A DNA stretch of 64,000 bases from Sporolactobacillus mangiferae (GCF_023336505.1 NZ_JAMAST010000001.1:1-64000); one strand, 5' to 3'; shown: positions 18,425 to 27,030, counted from the first letter of the stretch. Numbers and translations are program-made. The notes: generated from the sequence alone by a model not told the origin.

Positions 18425-18694
18425 ATACAGAACCCACATTCTTTTATACTTATTCTTGATTTTTATATCAGAAGTCTTTTTCCCTGTGCTTGTTCTTTCT
18501 GACGTAGCACCGTCAAGATGCCGCTGCATGCAACGATTCGGGGATTCTTGTCCCCTGCCTTTTTGATATTCTCGCAGAAATAGCGATCAAGCCAATGTTG
18601 GCCGTTAGTCATTCTCTAATATTATTAAAAAAGCATGTCATTATTGCTTGTGTTTCTTGGAATGGGATCGATTCTGCATTTCTGGTCTCCCTCC

Positions 18695-19606
18695 TTATCT
18701 GCTCTCCTCTTCTTCAAACGTTCCTAAAAGCTTTTGCGTCATCTGCAGAAACGCATGTAGTGCAGGCGATACCCACTTATCTTTTCGCCAGACAAGCTTT
18801 GAGAATATTTGGATCGAATCATCAATCCAGGGAAGAATACAGATCAAACCGTCTTCAAGTTCCTTGCGAATCGTCATTTGCGGTAGTAAAGCAGCACCGA
18901 TGCCGGCAATCACACATTGCTTGATCGCTTCTATACTGGCGAATTCTGAGATCTGCTCAGGAATTAATTGACGTTCTGCAAGCGCACGGTCAAGGCCACG
19001 ACGATAGCAGCAATTCTTCTCCGTTAAAAGCAGCGGTTCTTTATATAGATCCTGAGGGCCGATCTGATCGAATTTCGCCAATGGATGGTCTGCTGCCGCG
19101 GCCAGCACAATTGGTTCACGCTGCAGTGGCACAACATGAAGCAGATCTGTTTCTTCTCCTTCATCCATTAATACCGCTGCATCCAAAGCCCCTTTAGTCA
19201 CTTGCTCCACAAGTGACTGATCAGACATGCCCGGCACAAAGTGAAAGCGAACCTTAGGATACCGCTGTCTGAACAGCAGAAGCACCGGCGGAAGCCGATA
19301 TGTACATAAACTCTCTGATGCCCCAATAACCAGTTCCCCTTCCGGTTCTCCCTGAACATGAATCATTTTATGCGCCTCATCCACCAAACTCAGAATACGA
19401 TTGGCATACTGCAGCAACTTTTTCCCGGCCACCGTTAATTGCAATCGTTTCCCCATTCGATCAAACAACGGAATGCCCAGTTCATCCTCCAAAGCCTTAA
19501 TATGGGCAGTGACGCTGGACTGAGCAAAGTTCAACTGTTCTGCGGTTTTTGTAAAATTAAGCAGTTCCGCAGCTTTTTGAAAAGTCTGTAATTGTTTAAT
19601 TTCCAT
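18695..19606 (-). CDS. LysR-family transcriptional regulator
   Basis: About 303 residues. The N-terminal helix-turn-helix is typical (MEIKQLQTFQKAAELLNF..AEQLNFAQSSVTAHIKALEDELG), followed by a periplasmic-binding-like effector domain (GELVIGASESLCTYRLPPVL..). ATG at 19606 follows GGAGAGG. Divergent from the permease at 19724 with only ~117 bp between starts, so it almost certainly regulates that gene. Confidence 0.9.
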   Translation of the reverse strand: MEIKQLQTFQKAAELLNFTKTAEQLNFAQSSVTAHIKALEDELGIPLFDRMGKRLQLTVAGKKLLQYANRILSLVDEAHKMIHVQGEPEGELVIGASESLCTYRLPPVLLLFRQRYPKVRFHFVPGMSDQSLVEQVTKGALDAAVLMDEGEETDLLHVVPLQREPIVLAAAADHPLAKFDQIGPQDLYKEPLLLTEKNCCYRRGLDRALAERQLIPEQISEFASIEAIKQCVIAGIGAALLPQMTIRKELEDGLICILPWIDDSIQIFSKLVWRKDKWVSPALHAFLQMTQKLLGTFEEEESR

Positions 19607-19723
19607 AGCCCTCTCCAATCGGTTTTACTGATAATATTTATTCAAATAATCATCTTTACTGATTATTCATTTACTCATATGATACAGAATAGCTACCAAA
19701 AAAGAAATGAAGGAGCAAATAAA

Positions 19724-21010
19724 ATGAAACCGACGATACGACTACCGCAAGCCATCGCTTTGTATATTGGTGCTGTTCTCGGTGCAGGGATTCTTATTGT
19801 ACCGGGATTAGCCGCCGAGCTGGCGGGTCCTGCTTCTCTGATCGACTGGGGTATCCTACTCATTCTGGTTATACCGCTTGCCTTGTGTATGGCTTTTCTG
19901 GCACAAAAATATCCGAATTCGGGTGGTGTCGCCTACTTTGTCACCCAAGCCTTCGGGCGTAGACTCGGTACAGTCATCGGCTGGTTTTTTCTGATGTCTG
20001 TGCCGATTGGCGCACCGGTCGCCGCACTGACGGGAGCAGGTTACTTAGCAGCGTCTTTACGATTATCAGAGGCTATGGGGATTATTCTTGCCTGTGTCAT
20101 GCTTCTGATCGCATTTTATTTAAATCATGTCGGCATGCGTCTTGCCGGAAAAGTACAGATCATAGTAGTCTCAGCCATTGTCGGACTGCTGATAATCACT
20201 ATAATCGGTGCACTGCCTCTGATTAAGGATTCTAATTTTGAACCGTTTATCACGCATGGCGCTCGCGGTATCGGCAGAGCATCAACCATACTCTTCTGGT
20301 GTTTTATCGGCTGGGAAGCAGTCTCTCATCTATCCAGCGAATTTGTTAATCCTGATAAAGACGTTGTCCGGGCAACAATTATTTCTGCTGTCATTATTGG
20401 CATTCTCTATTTTCTGAATGCATATGTTGTGATCGGTACGGACAGCTACCAGATGCATGAAGAAGCTGCTCTGGTTGCTGTCGCCAAGCGGGCATTCGGA
20501 ACGATTGGCGCCGTTTGCGTCGGTGCCGCTGGATTTTTGATCTGTCTTGCAACGGTGATTACATATATTGGCGCAGCTTCAAGGCTTGCACGTACACTTG
20601 CCGATCAAGGAAACGCGCCGAGATGGCTTGCATGCACATCATCCAAATATAAGACACCTACCGGCGGTCTGCTTTTCCTTATGTCCTGCTTCGCTCTTAT
20701 TTTAACACTCTATTCCACGCGAATTTTAAATCTTGCACAGCTTATCCAGCTGCCAAATGCAACCTTCTTATTAAATTATTTAGGTGGCTGTGCAGCAGGT
20801 GTGGTCCTTTTCAGAGGCGATAAAAGTAAAATGACTGTCAGCATCGTTTCATTTGCTGCCACGCTTTTTATGTGCCTTTTTCTAGGCTGGGCACTTCTTT
20901 ATCCGGCTGCTGTTCTTTTATTTACATTTTTTCAGCAATATGTGCTGCAAAAATACCATTCAAAAACGCATGCATCCATGAAACAGAAAAAGAAATCAAC
21001 AGCTACATGA
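19724..21010 (+). CDS. APC-family amino-acid permease/exporter (YjeH-like)
   Basis: About 428 residues, 12 hydrophobic segments and the APC entry motif (IALYIGAVLGAGILIVPGLAAELAGPAS). Overall layout and length resemble YjeH, which exports methionine and branched-chain amino acids in E. coli. Start at 19724 is set by AGGAG; the longer frame from 19592 overlaps the divergent LysR gene. Control by the adjacent LysR protein is likely. Its stop overlaps the next small gene (ATGA). Confidence 0.85.
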   Translation: MKPTIRLPQAIALYIGAVLGAGILIVPGLAAELAGPASLIDWGILLILVIPLALCMAFLAQKYPNSGGVAYFVTQAFGRRLGTVIGWFFLMSVPIGAPVAALTGAGYLAASLRLSEAMGIILACVMLLIAFYLNHVGMRLAGKVQIIVVSAIVGLLIITIIGALPLIKDSNFEPFITHGARGIGRASTILFWCFIGWEAVSHLSSEFVNPDKDVVRATIISAVIIGILYFLNAYVVIGTDSYQMHEEAALVAVAKRAFGTIGAVCVGAAGFLICLATVITYIGAASRLARTLADQGNAPRWLACTSSKYKTPTGGLLFLMSCFALILTLYSTRILNLAQLIQLPNATFLLNYLGGCAAGVVLFRGDKSKMTVSIVSFAATLFMCLFLGWALLYPAAVLLFTFFQQYVLQKYHSKTHASMKQKKKSTAT

Positions 21011-21135
21011 AGGCACGCCATCCGGATGATGCAACACTCAGGAGGAAACTCATTGTTCAACAGTTCACATTTCGTAAAAACGGTATTCGTGAGTTAAATC
21101 CATCCGAGCTCCGGGATTTGAAATCAAATAATTGA
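21007..21135 (+). CDS. Small basic protein, possibly FbpA-like
   Basis: A 42-codon frame whose ATG overlaps the permease stop as ATGA, the arrangement of translationally coupled genes, and which ends 9 bp before a terminator hairpin. The product is basic (DDATLRRKLIVQQFTFRKNG, then IRELNPSELRDL) and loosely resembles the Fur-regulated basic protein FbpA family; similarity is weak. Position in the operon is the best evidence that it is real. Confidence 0.45.
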   Translation: MKARHPDDATLRRKLIVQQFTFRKNGIRELNPSELRDLKSNN

Positions 21136-21143
21136 TAAAAGAA

Positions 21144-21176
21144 GAACAGCGTTGATGGCTGTTCCTCTCTGTTTTT
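21144..21176. terminator. Terminator after the permease operon
   Basis: GAACAGC (21144-21150), seven-base loop, GCTGTTC (21158-21164), then CTCTCTGTTTTTC. The minus strand also has a T-rich tail. Confidence 0.75.
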
Positions 21177-21299
21177 CTTAACTGGACGCAGGCTGAAATA
21201 AATTCAGCAACGATCCATCTGTTGCTGGCTGCAAGCAAATCATTGAAGGTACATGGAATATCATAGATGCCATTTGGCAGTTCCAATTTCGGTATTGCA

Positions 21300-21578
21300 T
21301 TAGATATACTCCTGGAGAGCTGTCAGCTGTTCAAACCAATCTTTATCATATGTGGCTAATGCCAGATCAATTAAACTATCCAGTTCCAAACGTGTGAAAT
21401 CATATTTTTCGGGAAGAATATCTTCAAAAGATATTTCCAACCATTTCATGCGCGGGTGATTTTCGCACTGAGTCACACGAATTTTACAGCGTCTAAAGTC
21501 CGGATAAACAGATGTAACAAAACCAATACAATCATGTTTGCCCATATATTTTGTGTAAACCCACTGTCCAACTTCCAT
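21300..21578 (-). CDS. IDEAL-domain-like small protein
   Basis: About 92 residues. The N-terminal half (EVGQWVYTKYMGKHDCIGFV) looks like a small beta-barrel fold. The C-terminus (LELDSLIDLALATYDKDWFEQLTAL) resembles the IDEAL domain of Bacillus proteins such as YpiB and YozD. ATG at 21578 has GTGAGG about nine nt upstream; a GTG at 21593 is the alternative. Function unknown. Confidence 0.65.
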   Translation of the reverse strand: MEVGQWVYTKYMGKHDCIGFVTSVYPDFRRCKIRVTQCENHPRMKWLEISFEDILPEKYDFTRLELDSLIDLALATYDKDWFEQLTALQEYI

Positions 21579-21840
21579 GGCTGATCGCCTCACTTGATTC
21601 AGGTTGCCTGACCACCATCACACTCCCAAAGATCTAAGAATCTGCTAATAGCATATGAATGAAGTCTGCAGCCTGCCACACTTCTCCAGGTCACTGCTGC
21701 TGATTTGTACTTGTGAACTAGCTCACTGACTTTTTCTTTTCAAATAATTAGAGTCAAAGGACGGAAGCTTTTAAAAAAGGGGTACTCGTGTTGCCATGCA
21801 AGTCTGTGAAAAATAACGATGCCACTAAAGGAGAATATGC

Positions 21841-22326
21841 ATGAAGACGCTCATCCTATACGCAACAAAATATGGTTCAACAGAAAGAATGGCACATCGA
21901 TTAGCAGAACACTTCAATGGAGAAACTGAACTTGTTAATATTCAAACAAGTGCGATACCTCGTCTTGATTCCTTTGAAACTGTCGTTCTCGGAGGACCCA
22001 TTTATATGGGAAAAATTCAGAAGCCGCTCACAAACTTCGTGACAGCACATCTGGCAGCATTGGAAAGCAAAAGGCTTGGTCTTTTTATTTGTGCGGCACA
22101 CCCTGATGAAAAAGAACGATTTAATGAACTGGAAAAAGCTTTTCCAGCTGCCTTAAGTCAAAAAGCCGTAGTCAAAGACGTGTTGGGATACGCAATTCAA
22201 TTTGAAAAAATGCATTTCTTTGACAAGCTGATCATGAAAAAGATCAAGGGTGATAGTCACAGCACACAAGAATTTTATGATCAGCGCATACGGGCTTTCG
22301 CTGAAACGCTGCAAAGACAAGGCTGA
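21841..22326 (+). CDS. Flavodoxin-domain protein (HemG-like)
   Basis: 161 residues. The FMN phosphate loop is YATKYGSTERMA and the family motif GGPIYMGKIQKPLTNF follows. This is the flavodoxin_5 type found in menaquinone-dependent protoporphyrinogen oxidase HemG, but also in uncharacterised Firmicute proteins, so the enzymatic role is uncertain. AAAGGAG precedes the ATG. Convergent with a second flavodoxin gene at 22434. Confidence 0.8.
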   Translation: MKTLILYATKYGSTERMAHRLAEHFNGETELVNIQTSAIPRLDSFETVVLGGPIYMGKIQKPLTNFVTAHLAALESKRLGLFICAAHPDEKERFNELEKAFPAALSQKAVVKDVLGYAIQFEKMHFFDKLIMKKIKGDSHSTQEFYDQRIRAFAETLQRQG

Positions 22327-22378
22327 GCGGCAAAATGATGAAACCTATGAATAGGTGACCTTAAAACACCTGCTTGCA

Positions 22379-22424
22379 GGCTTTATGGGGCGAAGTCATC
22401 ATGATAACTTCGCCCCATAAAGCC
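22379..22424. terminator. Long perfect hairpin between convergent flavodoxin genes
   Basis: 18-bp perfect arms (22379-22396 and 22407-22424) around a 10-base loop, sited between two convergent genes. No T run follows on the plus strand (TCTGCTCTG), so it may act as a weak bidirectional terminator or an mRNA 3' protection structure. Confidence 0.6.
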
Positions 22425-22433
22425 TCTGCTCTG

Positions 22434-22886
22434 TTAGGCCCGATTCATCAGCTTCCTGGCAAAGGATTCTCCAATGTGCATTGCCTGATTGCTTTCTTCT
22501 TCGGTCATTGACAGTTCAACCTTAAAAGCATCTTCAATGATTTCTGCACCGTACCGGACAAACGATTCCTGAATTGTGTCAACGGCAGCTGCAAAAAGTC
22601 CGTAGCTGCTGTCACCTGATCCAAAGCACATTGCTGCTTTTCCTGTTAAGTCATGCCCGTTAAGCTCATCGAGCAGATCTTCGACTATGTAAGGCAAATC
22701 CCCCATTCCGTCTGTATAACTGCCGAACATGAGCCCATCGTATTTCATGAGCTCATCGATGCTTATCTGATCGACCGCTTGAACTGCGGGTTTAATTCCG
22801 GCTTTTTGCACACCCTCCGCAATACGTGCGGCCATTTCTTCTGTATTTCCAGTCTCGCTGGCATAAATAATTAAAATCTTTTGCAT
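22434..22886 (-). CDS. Short-chain flavodoxin, iron-starvation type
   Basis: 150 residues with the FMN loop IIYASETGNTEEMA, GSYTDGMGDLP (aromatic/isoalloxazine loop) and FGSGDSSYGLFAAA. Matches the YkuN/YkuP class of flavodoxins that replace ferredoxin under iron limitation. Upstream is a perfect Fur box at 22912-22926, directly supporting iron-responsive control. Confidence 0.9.
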   Translation of the reverse strand: MQKILIIYASETGNTEEMAARIAEGVQKAGIKPAVQAVDQISIDELMKYDGLMFGSYTDGMGDLPYIVEDLLDELNGHDLTGKAAMCFGSGDSSYGLFAAAVDTIQESFVRYGAEIIEDAFKVELSMTEEESNQAMHIGESFARKLMNRA

Positions 22887-22911
22887 CTATAAATCAACGC
22901 CCTTATTTAAA

Positions 22912-22926
22912 TGATAATGATTATCA
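22912..22926. promoter_or_regulatory. Perfect 7-1-7 Fur box
   Basis: TGATAATGATTATCA is an exact 7-1-7 inverted repeat identical to the Bacillus Fur consensus, 26 bp upstream of the flavodoxin start codon. Confidence 0.9.
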
Positions 22927-23070
22927 ATTTCACAATAAATTATATCATTATTATCCATTCTCTTAAATAAGATGCATGATAAAATCATGACAAATTTGCA
23001 AAAAATACAGGTTCATTCATACAAGCCAGTGAAAAATGATCCCGAATATCCGTTCATGCAAGCGGAAAAG

Positions 23071-23186
23071 TTGGGCAAAATCTTTAAAAATGTCTGCTCA
23101 GTGCGTAAGAAAAACCAGGCGAAGGCAAAGCCGCCGTCGCACTTATATAACTGTAATCCGCTGAATTTTAAACTTTCTTATTGTCA
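23071..23186 (+). repeat. Dispersed repeat, copy 1
   Basis: Shares a 15-base block (23133-23147) and an 18-base block (23154-23171) exactly with 60967-60981 and 60985-61002, plus a weaker upstream match (GGCAAAATCTT, then AGAAAAACC). Copy 1 is degenerate in the terminal inverted arm. It lies between the Fur-regulated flavodoxin and tpx. Confidence 0.7.
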
Positions 23187-23187
23187 C

Positions 23188-23222
23188 AAAAAACCTGAAG
23201 TCGCCAATGATTCGACTTCAGG
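23188..23222 (-). terminator. Terminator after tpx
   Basis: CCTGAAGTCG (23194-23203) and CGACTTCAGG (23213-23222) form a perfect stem; six A at 23188-23193 give the T run on the minus strand. Confidence 0.8.
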
Positions 23223-23295
23223 AATTCTGTCCTATTTACATTCAATTGAAGATACCCTCATCCGGCTGAAAAATTCAGTGATTTTCCTGTATTTT

Positions 23296-23814
23296 TTACA
23301 AAAGGGAGCGAACTGCTTCAAGCGCTGCATCATAATCCGGATGTTCTTTCATTTCCTTCAAATACTGTACATAACGAATCGTATTTTCTTCATCAATGAC
23401 AAAGATTGAGCGCATATCAAGCTGCAATTCTTTAATTAACACGCCATACGCCTTGCCGAAGGTGTGAAACTTGTAGTCTGAAAGGGTGTCCAGGTTCTCA
23501 ATTCCGGCAACAGTGCAGAATCTGCTTTGAGCAAAGGGCAGATCAACCGAAATAGTCAGTACGGCAACATGACTGCCAAGTTTGGCTGCTTCCTCATTAA
23601 AGCGGCGTGTCTGAGCGTCACATACTCTCGTATCTAAAGATGGAACGACAGAAATCAACTTGACCTTCCCATTGTAGTCAGACAGTGTTGCTTCCTCAGT
23701 TAAATCCTTGTTCACGGTAAATTCAGGTGCTTGATCACCAACCTTCAGTTCCGGTCCAATTAAAGTAATCGGATTTCCTCCAACAGTTGCCACACCAATA
23801 CGTTCCTCACTCAT
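23296..23814 (-). CDS. tpx: Thiol peroxidase (2-Cys, Tpx)
   Basis: 172 residues of the atypical 2-Cys peroxiredoxin Tpx family. The peroxidatic cysteine lies in SLDTRVCDAQTRRFNEEA and the resolving cysteine in AQSRFCTVAGIENL. It reduces hydrogen and organic peroxides using thioredoxin. Length is normal. It neighbours ohrR, an organic-peroxide sensor, and an iron-responsive flavodoxin, so the block is a small oxidative/iron stress group. Confidence 0.95.
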   Translation of the reverse strand: MSEERIGVATVGGNPITLIGPELKVGDQAPEFTVNKDLTEEATLSDYNGKVKLISVVPSLDTRVCDAQTRRFNEEAAKLGSHVAVLTISVDLPFAQSRFCTVAGIENLDTLSDYKFHTFGKAYGVLIKELQLDMRSIFVIDEENTIRYVQYLKEMKEHPDYDAALEAVRSLL

Positions 23815-23940
23815 CTAAAATTCCTCCCAGTATATATATTTATATTTCAAGTTCAAAAATGCAGGATGTCACTTCATAGATATATGATAATCAGGCATCC
23901 CCTCCCTTTAGTGTTTATAAAAAATAACAAATCATTTCAG

Positions 23941-24396
23941 TTACTCTTTTTGGGGGATACTTTTATGATACTGTGACACATGCTGGTTCAATAATTTCAT
24001 CGACTGATTTAATTTTTGCAGTTCTTCAGGCAGCATGCCACTTGACCGAAGAAGTGCATCAGGAATGCACTGCGCCTTTTCTTGCAGTGCCGAACCTTGA
24101 TCAGTCAGCCTGACCGTTACCTTCCGCTCATCTTCCCGAGAACGATTTCTGAGAATCAGCCCTTTACTCTCAACCCTTTTAAGCAGTGGGGTCAATGTGC
24201 CAGAATCCAGATCAAGCATCTGACCCAGTTGTTTTACTGAGCATTCTCCTTTCTCCCATAAAACGAGCAATACTAAATATTGTGGATACGTTAACCCCAA
24301 TTGGTTTAAAAGCGGCTGATACATGCGCGAAATGGAACGTGAACATGCATAAATCGAAAAACACAGATGATCCTTGAGATAAAAAGGCTGTTCCAA
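23941..24396 (-). CDS. ohrR: OhrR-type MarR organic-peroxide sensor
   Basis: 151 residues. The N-terminal DHLCFSIYACSRSISRMYQPLL carries the redox-sensing cysteine (Cys12) at the OhrR position. The wing and recognition helix follow: GQMLDLDSGTLTPLLKRVESKGLI..SREDERKV. OhrR represses peroxidase genes until the cysteine is oxidised. An OhrR-type operator lies just upstream, implying autoregulation. Unusually, no ohrA peroxidase gene is adjacent; tpx, 126 bp downstream on the same strand, could be a target. Confidence 0.85.
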   Translation of the reverse strand: MEQPFYLKDHLCFSIYACSRSISRMYQPLLNQLGLTYPQYLVLLVLWEKGECSVKQLGQMLDLDSGTLTPLLKRVESKGLILRNRSREDERKVTVRLTDQGSALQEKAQCIPDALLRSSGMLPEELQKLNQSMKLLNQHVSQYHKSIPQKE

Positions 24397-24423
24397 AATC
24401 CATCCCTCATTTATTCATTTTGC

Positions 24424-24446
24424 ACAATTAAATTTTACACAATATT
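24424..24446. promoter_or_regulatory. Candidate OhrR operator
   Basis: ACAATTAAATTTTACACAAT followed by ATT resembles the ohrA operator pattern of B. subtilis (repeated ACAATTNAATTGT units) and lies 28 bp upstream of ohrR. Confidence 0.5.
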
Positions 24447-24708
24447 ATTTGCCCACGTCAATTGATTTGATTGGTAATTGACTTGACCACAGACAAAGGC
24501 GGCAATTCCCGCAAAATGTGCCCGTTACGCTGCACGAGGCAATTCATTGCGCTAAACGTCAGTCACTCCCCTTGGCTGTACAACGGCGGCCCAGACAGTC
24601 ACGAATTCGCGGGATTCATTGGTGCATATCACTTGGAACGACCTGCAGGTTGGCACGCATCGATGTTTCTATTTTTTGCCGATCCATTGTTTTATATTGA
24701 TATGGGCA

Positions 24709-24953
24709 TAAAAAAAGAGGCCGTCCCAAAAATACCTAACTTTATACTGCACTCCGGGTGCTCGCTTCAACAAGAGCGGCTTCAGGCGATCCAGAAACAT
24801 CTTTGACAGATCCTGCAGCGTCTCCGGAGGTTTCTTTGGCGCGCGCTCAACAGAAACGCTCCACGGACATCCGGGCATCCGCACTTCATCCCAAAACGCA
24901 TGTCATTTTAAAGGTGTCCCATTGTCAAGAGACATTTGAGACACCCATTGGAT
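24709..24953 (-). mobile_element. Insertion-sequence debris with end-like scar (copy B)
   Basis: Bounded by AGAGGCCGTCCCAAAAATA at ~24715 and by the palindromic scar GGTGTCCCATTGTC...TTTGAGACACCC (24911-24951), nearly identical to 6399-6440. Between them a minus-strand frame (24884 down) reads VERAPKKPPETLQDLSKMFLD.., compatible with a transposase tail but too short to assign. The whole 24447-25078 interval has no intact gene. Confidence 0.45.
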
Positions 24954-25078
24954 AAATTCAATGCTATTCAGTTCCGAGCATTTTGTTTTGATTACTGAAA
25001 GCAGATACATGAACGGAGTGCTTTCTAATATTCCAATAAAGTACAACAATCTCCATTCACCTTTTAGTAAATTTCTTT

Positions 25079-25942
25079 TTATCTTTCTGAAGCAAAGTAT
25101 TTATGCAGCCCCAGTGCCCGAATCAATATTTGATCACGCAGACGGTCAGGGAGCCGGCCTAAAGTGACCGCCAGCCGTGCTCCTCTGCCAACGGCATAAC
25201 GGGTATGTGGATGCTCCACGCTAAGCGCATGATAAATGCTGTCCGCGACAATCCCCGGAGCATTCAGCACCTGATTTGCCATTGAGGCATCCACCAATGA
25301 AAGTACCTTCTCATATAAAGCTTTCTTATCTTGTGGAACGCTCTGCAAAGCAGCATCAGAAGCTGATTTTGCTTTATCAAAAATAGATGTTTCCATTGCT
25401 GCAGGTTCAATCAGCACAACCTGAATTCTCCAAGGTTTAAGTTCAATACGCAGAGCGTCGGTTAAAGCCTCAACTACCTGTTTCGATGCCGAAAGCGCTC
25501 CGATATACGGCATGGCTGTTTTCCCGGTAACTGCACCGATGTTGATGATTCTCCCCTCGGCTTTCCGGATCATCGGCAGAAATGCCTGAACCGCACGAAT
25601 CTGTCCGAAGACATTGACTTCAAACTGCTCTTTGATTTCTTCAATGCTCAGCAGTTCTAAAGGTCCCTGAAGAATATAACCGGCATTATTAATCAGACCG
25701 GTAAGCCCCTCTTCCTTTACAACTTCATTGACGTCATGAACAGCAGATGCAACGGAAGCAGAATCGGTGACATCGATTTTAACCGGGATGACTGCCGGGG
25801 CCAGCTTTTCTGATAATCTCTTAATTTTCTCTGGATTGCGTACCCCTGCAAAGACGCGATATCCTTGCGCCACCAGCTTTTCGATTGCCGCAGTACCTAT
25901 GCCTCCCGAAGATCCCGTAATAAAAACATTTTTTCGATTCAT
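25079..25942 (-). CDS. SDR-family protein lacking catalytic Ser and Tyr
   Basis: About 287 residues from the ATG at 25942 (GGAAG site upstream). The Rossmann motif TGSSGGIG, NNAG at ~85-88 and an Asn near 110 are intact. At the active site the usual Ser is Ala137 (IINIGAVTGK) and the YxxxK tyrosine is Leu150 (GALSASK), with Lys154 kept. The fold and NAD(P) site look normal but classical oxidoreductase chemistry would be impaired. Divergent from a MmyB-type regulator that probably controls it. Confidence 0.85.
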   Translation of the reverse strand: MNRKNVFITGSSGGIGTAAIEKLVAQGYRVFAGVRNPEKIKRLSEKLAPAVIPVKIDVTDSASVASAVHDVNEVVKEEGLTGLINNAGYILQGPLELLSIEEIKEQFEVNVFGQIRAVQAFLPMIRKAEGRIINIGAVTGKTAMPYIGALSASKQVVEALTDALRIELKPWRIQVVLIEPAAMETSIFDKAKSASDAALQSVPQDKKALYEKVLSLVDASMANQVLNAPGIVADSIYHALSVEHPHTRYAVGRGARLAVTLGRLPDRLRDQILIRALGLHKYFASER

Positions 25943-26102
25943 CTGTTCTTCCATCGTCTATTCACACTCCATAGATTGATTTTTTTAGCCAAACATTGTC
26001 CCGCACAACTTAATCCTATAAATTTTTTCGTATAATAGGGAGTAGACCACTTATCGTAGAATTAAAAATACCAGGAAGATGTGACTGAGGGAGTGTATCA
26101 GA

Positions 26103-26939
26103 ATGAGTGAACGGAAACGGCATCAGGAATTGGGTGATTTTTTACGTACGCGACGTGAACGTTTGACTCCGGAGAAGGCCGGATTAACAACAGATGCCAC
26201 AACCAGGCGAACACCAGGCCTGCGGCGTGAAGAGGTGGCCGCGCTGTCTGGTGTTTCTCTAGCCTGGTATACCTATCTCGAGCAAGGACGGCCGATTAAT
26301 GTATCCGCACAGGTATTGGAAAGCCTTGCACGCACACTTCAGCTGGATGAAGAGGAACGGCACTATTTATATAGAATGGCCGGTCATGCAGTACCATCCC
26401 AGACATTTATCAATACGGATGAACTGCAGCCGGTTCCTGAAGCCGTGCAGCTCATTCTTGGCGAAATACGCCACTACCCTGCTTATGTAGTGGACTCACG
26501 ACTGACTGTCGTTGCATGGAACGTGCTTGCCGAAAGAATTTTCGGTCCTTTTGAGAATTCGGATGTATTGGATCGAAATCTCGTCTGGCGAATGTTTACA
26601 AGAGAAGATTATCGCCACTTGTTCACGCATTGGGAGTACACAGCAAAAAGCCTGCTTGCTCAATTCAGAAGCTTTTACGGAAAATATACAAATGATCCCT
26701 GGTTGAACGCGCTTGCTGAAAAGTTGACGAATGTAAGCGATGAATTCAAAACCTGGTGGTCCGAACATGATGTAGATGAAACGCCTGACGGCAATAAAGA
26801 AATCAACCATCCGGAACTGGGCACGCTGCAATTGAATTATACTGGCCTGATGCTCGCTGAAAAACAAAACATGGTTTTAACAGTATTTACACCCAGACAA
26901 GGGACCGATACTGAAAATAAAATGAATAAAATGGTGTAG
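26103..26939 (+). CDS. XRE-HTH regulator with MmyB-like sensor domain
   Basis: 278 residues. The N-terminal HTH carries the family hallmark RRTPGLRREEVAALSGVSLAWYTYLEQGR. The C-terminal MmyB-type PAS-like domain follows (YPAYVVDSRLTVVAWNVLAE; NLVWRMFT; ..LGTLQLNY). These proteins bind small hydrophobic ligands and often regulate the adjacent SDR gene, here divergent at 25942. Confidence 0.9.
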   Translation: MSERKRHQELGDFLRTRRERLTPEKAGLTTDATTRRTPGLRREEVAALSGVSLAWYTYLEQGRPINVSAQVLESLARTLQLDEEERHYLYRMAGHAVPSQTFINTDELQPVPEAVQLILGEIRHYPAYVVDSRLTVVAWNVLAERIFGPFENSDVLDRNLVWRMFTREDYRHLFTHWEYTAKSLLAQFRSFYGKYTNDPWLNALAEKLTNVSDEFKTWWSEHDVDETPDGNKEINHPELGTLQLNYTGLMLAEKQNMVLTVFTPRQGTDTENKMNKMV

Positions 26940-27030
26940 CTTTTCTTATCTCTTTACTGTCTTAATCCACTATGCAATAAAATTTATGTTTCATTCTGAT
27001 ACACCACATGCCAGGAGTAATTAATATTGA

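Noticed and set aside
21065-21286. 73-codon minus-strand frame after the IDEAL-like gene
   Set aside because: Some protein-like stretches, but it lacks a ribosome site and crosses the permease-operon terminator.
22972-23409. 145-codon plus-strand frame
   Set aside because: Runs through a dispersed repeat, a terminator and the 3' end of tpx; no ribosome site or protein-like pattern.
24471-24806. 111-codon frame upstream of ohrR
   Set aside because: No start signal or recognised motif, and it runs into IS debris.
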